Source: an uncultured Eubacteriales bacterium
GTDB lineage: Bacteria; Bacillota; Clostridia; Oscillospirales; CAG-382
Length of the DNA: 6,340 nt
Reading direction: 5' to 3'
NCBI GenBank assembly: GCA_900554405.1
Contig: USHI01000084.1
Coordinates: 1 to 6,340 of the forward strand
Positions 5,248 to 6,340 of this stretch are shown piece after piece; positions within the stretch are counted from its first letter, which is position 1; the number at the start of each line of letters is the position of its first letter. Made by a program: the position numbers and the translations under genes. Under the pieces are notes generated by a model. That model saw nothing but the letters and a program-made list of their open reading frames with translations. It made no database searches and was not told the DNA's origin.

Positions 5248-6077
5248 AACGAACCTCTGAGCCGGACCGCGGCGCGGATATCGGAGCAAAGCCCGGAAAA
5301 CTCGCCCGGCGAAAGCTGCTGTGCGGAATCCGAAAGCGCACGCTCCGGTTCCGGGTGCACCTCTATTTCCAGCCCGTCGCAGCCCGCCATCACGGCGGCA
5401 AGCGCCATCGGGCGGACAAGTGAACGCTGCCCGGTCGCATGGGAAGGATCCACGATCACGGGAAGGTGAGTCAGCTCCTTCACGGCGGCAACGGCGGAAA
5501 GATCCAGAGTATTGCGGGTGACGGTTTCGAAGGTTCTTATACCGCGTTCGCAGAGTATCACCTTGCCGTTTCCGGTACGCAGGACATATTCCGCGCAGCA
5601 GAGCCATTCCTCCACCGTCGCATCCATGCCGCGCTTTATCAGCACCGGAAGCCCGGTTTTGCCCGCCTCTTCAAGCAGCGGGTAGTTGTGCATACTGCGC
5701 GAGCCGATCTGTATCACATCGGCATAGCGGGCGATAAGCTCCACATCGCGCGTGTCCACCGCCTCGGTCACAACGGGCAGACCGTATTCCCTGCCCGCTT
5801 CGGAAAGCAGGGCAAGCCCTTCCCTGCCCAGCCCGCGGAAGGAATAGGGCGAGGTGCGCGGTTTGAAAGCGCCGCCGCGCAGAAGGGATGCGCCCGCCGC
5901 ACTCACGGCGCGTGCGGCGGCGAAGATCTGTTCCCGGCTTTCCACGCTGCACGGCCCGGCGATCACCGAGAAATCGCGCCCGAATTCGGTTTTTCCGACT
6001 CCGAACACGGTTTTATTCCTTTTTTCGCCGCTTTTATCAAAGGCGGATACAAGCTCGGGTATTTCAAAAGTATTCAA
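5244..6077 (-). CDS. aroF: 3-deoxy-7-phosphoheptulonate (DAHP) synthase, class I beta
   Basis: This enzyme condenses phosphoenolpyruvate and erythrose-4-phosphate to DAHP, the committed step of aromatic biosynthesis. The 277-residue TIM-barrel protein shows GPCSVES (41-47), RGGAFKPRTSPYSF (67-80), IKRGMDATVEEWL (147-159), ILCERG (174-179), VDPSHATG (209-216), EIEVHPEPE (237-245) and ALSD (247-250). Cys43, His213, Glu239 and Asp250 are the expected metal ligands. Their spacing (170, 26, 11) matches what I recall for the Thermotoga maritima enzyme. Only about 35 residues precede the barrel, so there is neither a ferredoxin-like nor a chorismate-mutase regulatory domain. The usual IGARNMQNF segment reads IGSRSMHNY (124-132). 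The start is TTG at 6077, with GGAAG (6084-6088) 6 nt upstream; an in-frame stop lies shortly upstream and no in-frame ATG is available. The gene follows nadE by 30 nt and overlaps aroB by 4. Confidence 0.93.
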   Translation of the reverse strand: MNTFEIPELVSAFDKSGEKRNKTVFGVGKTEFGRDFSVIAGPCSVESREQIFAAARAVSAAGASLLRGGAFKPRTSPYSFRGLGREGLALLSEAGREYGLPVVTEAVDTRDVELIARYADVIQIGSRSMHNYPLLEEAGKTGLPVLIKRGMDATVEEWLCCAEYVLRTGNGKVILCERGIRTFETVTRNTLDLSAVAAVKELTHLPVIVDPSHATGQRSLVRPMALAAVMAGCDGLEIEVHPEPERALSDSAQQLSPGEFSGLCSDIRAAVRLRGSF

Positions 6078-6107
6078 GTGGCACTTCCGATAATCTCTTA
6101 ATTAAAA

Positions 6108-6340
6108 TCAAACAGAGGGGTCGAACGAGGGTATGACTTCAAGCTTGAAGCGGTTCAGGACATGAAGCCTGTCGATGCGTTCCTTTGTTTTTGCATCCTC
6201 GATCTCGCCGGTGCGGATATAGCGGTCGAGCACGGCATAGGTGAAGCCGAGGTTTTCCTCATCGCTCTTGCCGCAAAGCCCGTCCGCGGGTGTTTTATCG
6301 ACAAGGCTTGCGGGGAGCCCGAGTGCCCTGCCGATCTGCT
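6108..6340 (-). CDS. nadE: NAD+ synthetase, ammonia-dependent type, C-terminal part (partial)
   Basis: NadE makes NAD+ from deamido-NAD+, ATP and ammonia. Only the last 76 codons are in the window; the 5' end lies beyond base 6340. The translated tail includes DKTPADGLCGKSDEENLG followed by FTYAVLDRYIRTGEIED. This is the characteristic flexible phosphate-binding loop and C-terminal helix region of the short NadE enzymes, which are about 250 residues long. It ends with FKLEVIPSF and a TGA at 6108-6110. Whether a glutaminase domain is fused at the N-terminus cannot be seen, though the ending resembles the short form. The gene appears to be the first visible member of a nadE-aroF-aroB transcript. 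Confidence 0.92.
   Translation of the reverse strand, partial: QIGRALGLPASLVDKTPADGLCGKSDEENLGFTYAVLDRYIRTGEIEDAKTKERIDRLHVLNRFKLEVIPSFDPSV

Noticed and set aside
4195..5469. A 424-codon plus-strand open frame opposite aroB
   Set aside because: It reads antisense to unmistakable aroB and the end of aroF, has no motif and would need transcription across the terminator; high GC explains the open frame.
5248..5607. In-frame N-terminal extension of aroB by about 120 codons (possible fusion)
   Set aside because: The extension overlaps the conserved 3' half of the DAHP synthase gene in another frame, has an arginine-rich composition without a domain, and AroB homology starts exactly at the TTGA overlap.
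6078..6107. Possible separate promoter in the AT-rich gap between nadE and aroF
   Set aside because: No hexamer pair with 16-18 bp spacing close to consensus could be found; the gap is too short for an obvious independent start.

Overview
The window looks like chromosomal DNA from a Clostridia-type Firmicute, possibly Oscillospirales/Ruminococcaceae-like. That placement rests on the general look of the 5' third of a 16S rRNA gene, on Firmicutes-style promoters and strong GGAGG-type ribosome binding sites, and on the gene families. It is a recalled impression, not a database match. No mobile element, CRISPR array, tRNA or phage gene is visible.

Layout. Bases 1-388 are the 5' end of a 16S rRNA gene on the minus strand, continuing beyond base 1. 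Its leader and promoter occupy about 389-651: -35 TTGACA, 17-bp spacer, -10 TAAGAT, with three A6 tracts at an exact 10-bp period just upstream, as in an UP element. Bases 744-1982 (minus) encode a Gfo/Idh/MocA-fold protein with the signature of GH109, the NAD-dependent alpha-N-acetylgalactosaminidases. A 197-bp divergent promoter region separates it from two plus-strand genes that overlap by 4 bases: a sugar-phosphate nucleotidyltransferase (2180-3073) and a close NahK-type N-acetylhexosamine 1-kinase (3070-4155). A strong hairpin terminator (4161-4196) sits between the kinase gene and the convergent minus-strand operon that fills the rest of the window: nadE (3' end only, 6108-6340), a class I DAHP synthase (5244-6077) and aroB, 3-dehydroquinate synthase (4198-5247). 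In transcription order this operon is nadE-aroF-aroB.

How the genes may work together. The three central genes form a plausible amino-sugar salvage module. The GH109-like protein would release GalNAc from alpha-linked glycans, the NahK-like kinase would make HexNAc-1-phosphate, and the nucleotidyltransferase could convert this to a nucleotide sugar. The kinase assignment is strong, the glycosidase assignment moderate, and the uridylyltransferase role is inferred from the pairing. The aro genes supply the first two steps of the shikimate pathway. They are translationally coupled through a TTGA overlap, and both appear to start with TTG.

Most of the window is recognisable housekeeping and carbohydrate metabolism. 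The points most worth a second look are the divergent HexNAc-salvage locus, the palindrome lying on the -35 box of its perfect-consensus promoter, and the helically phased A-tracts upstream of the rRNA promoter.
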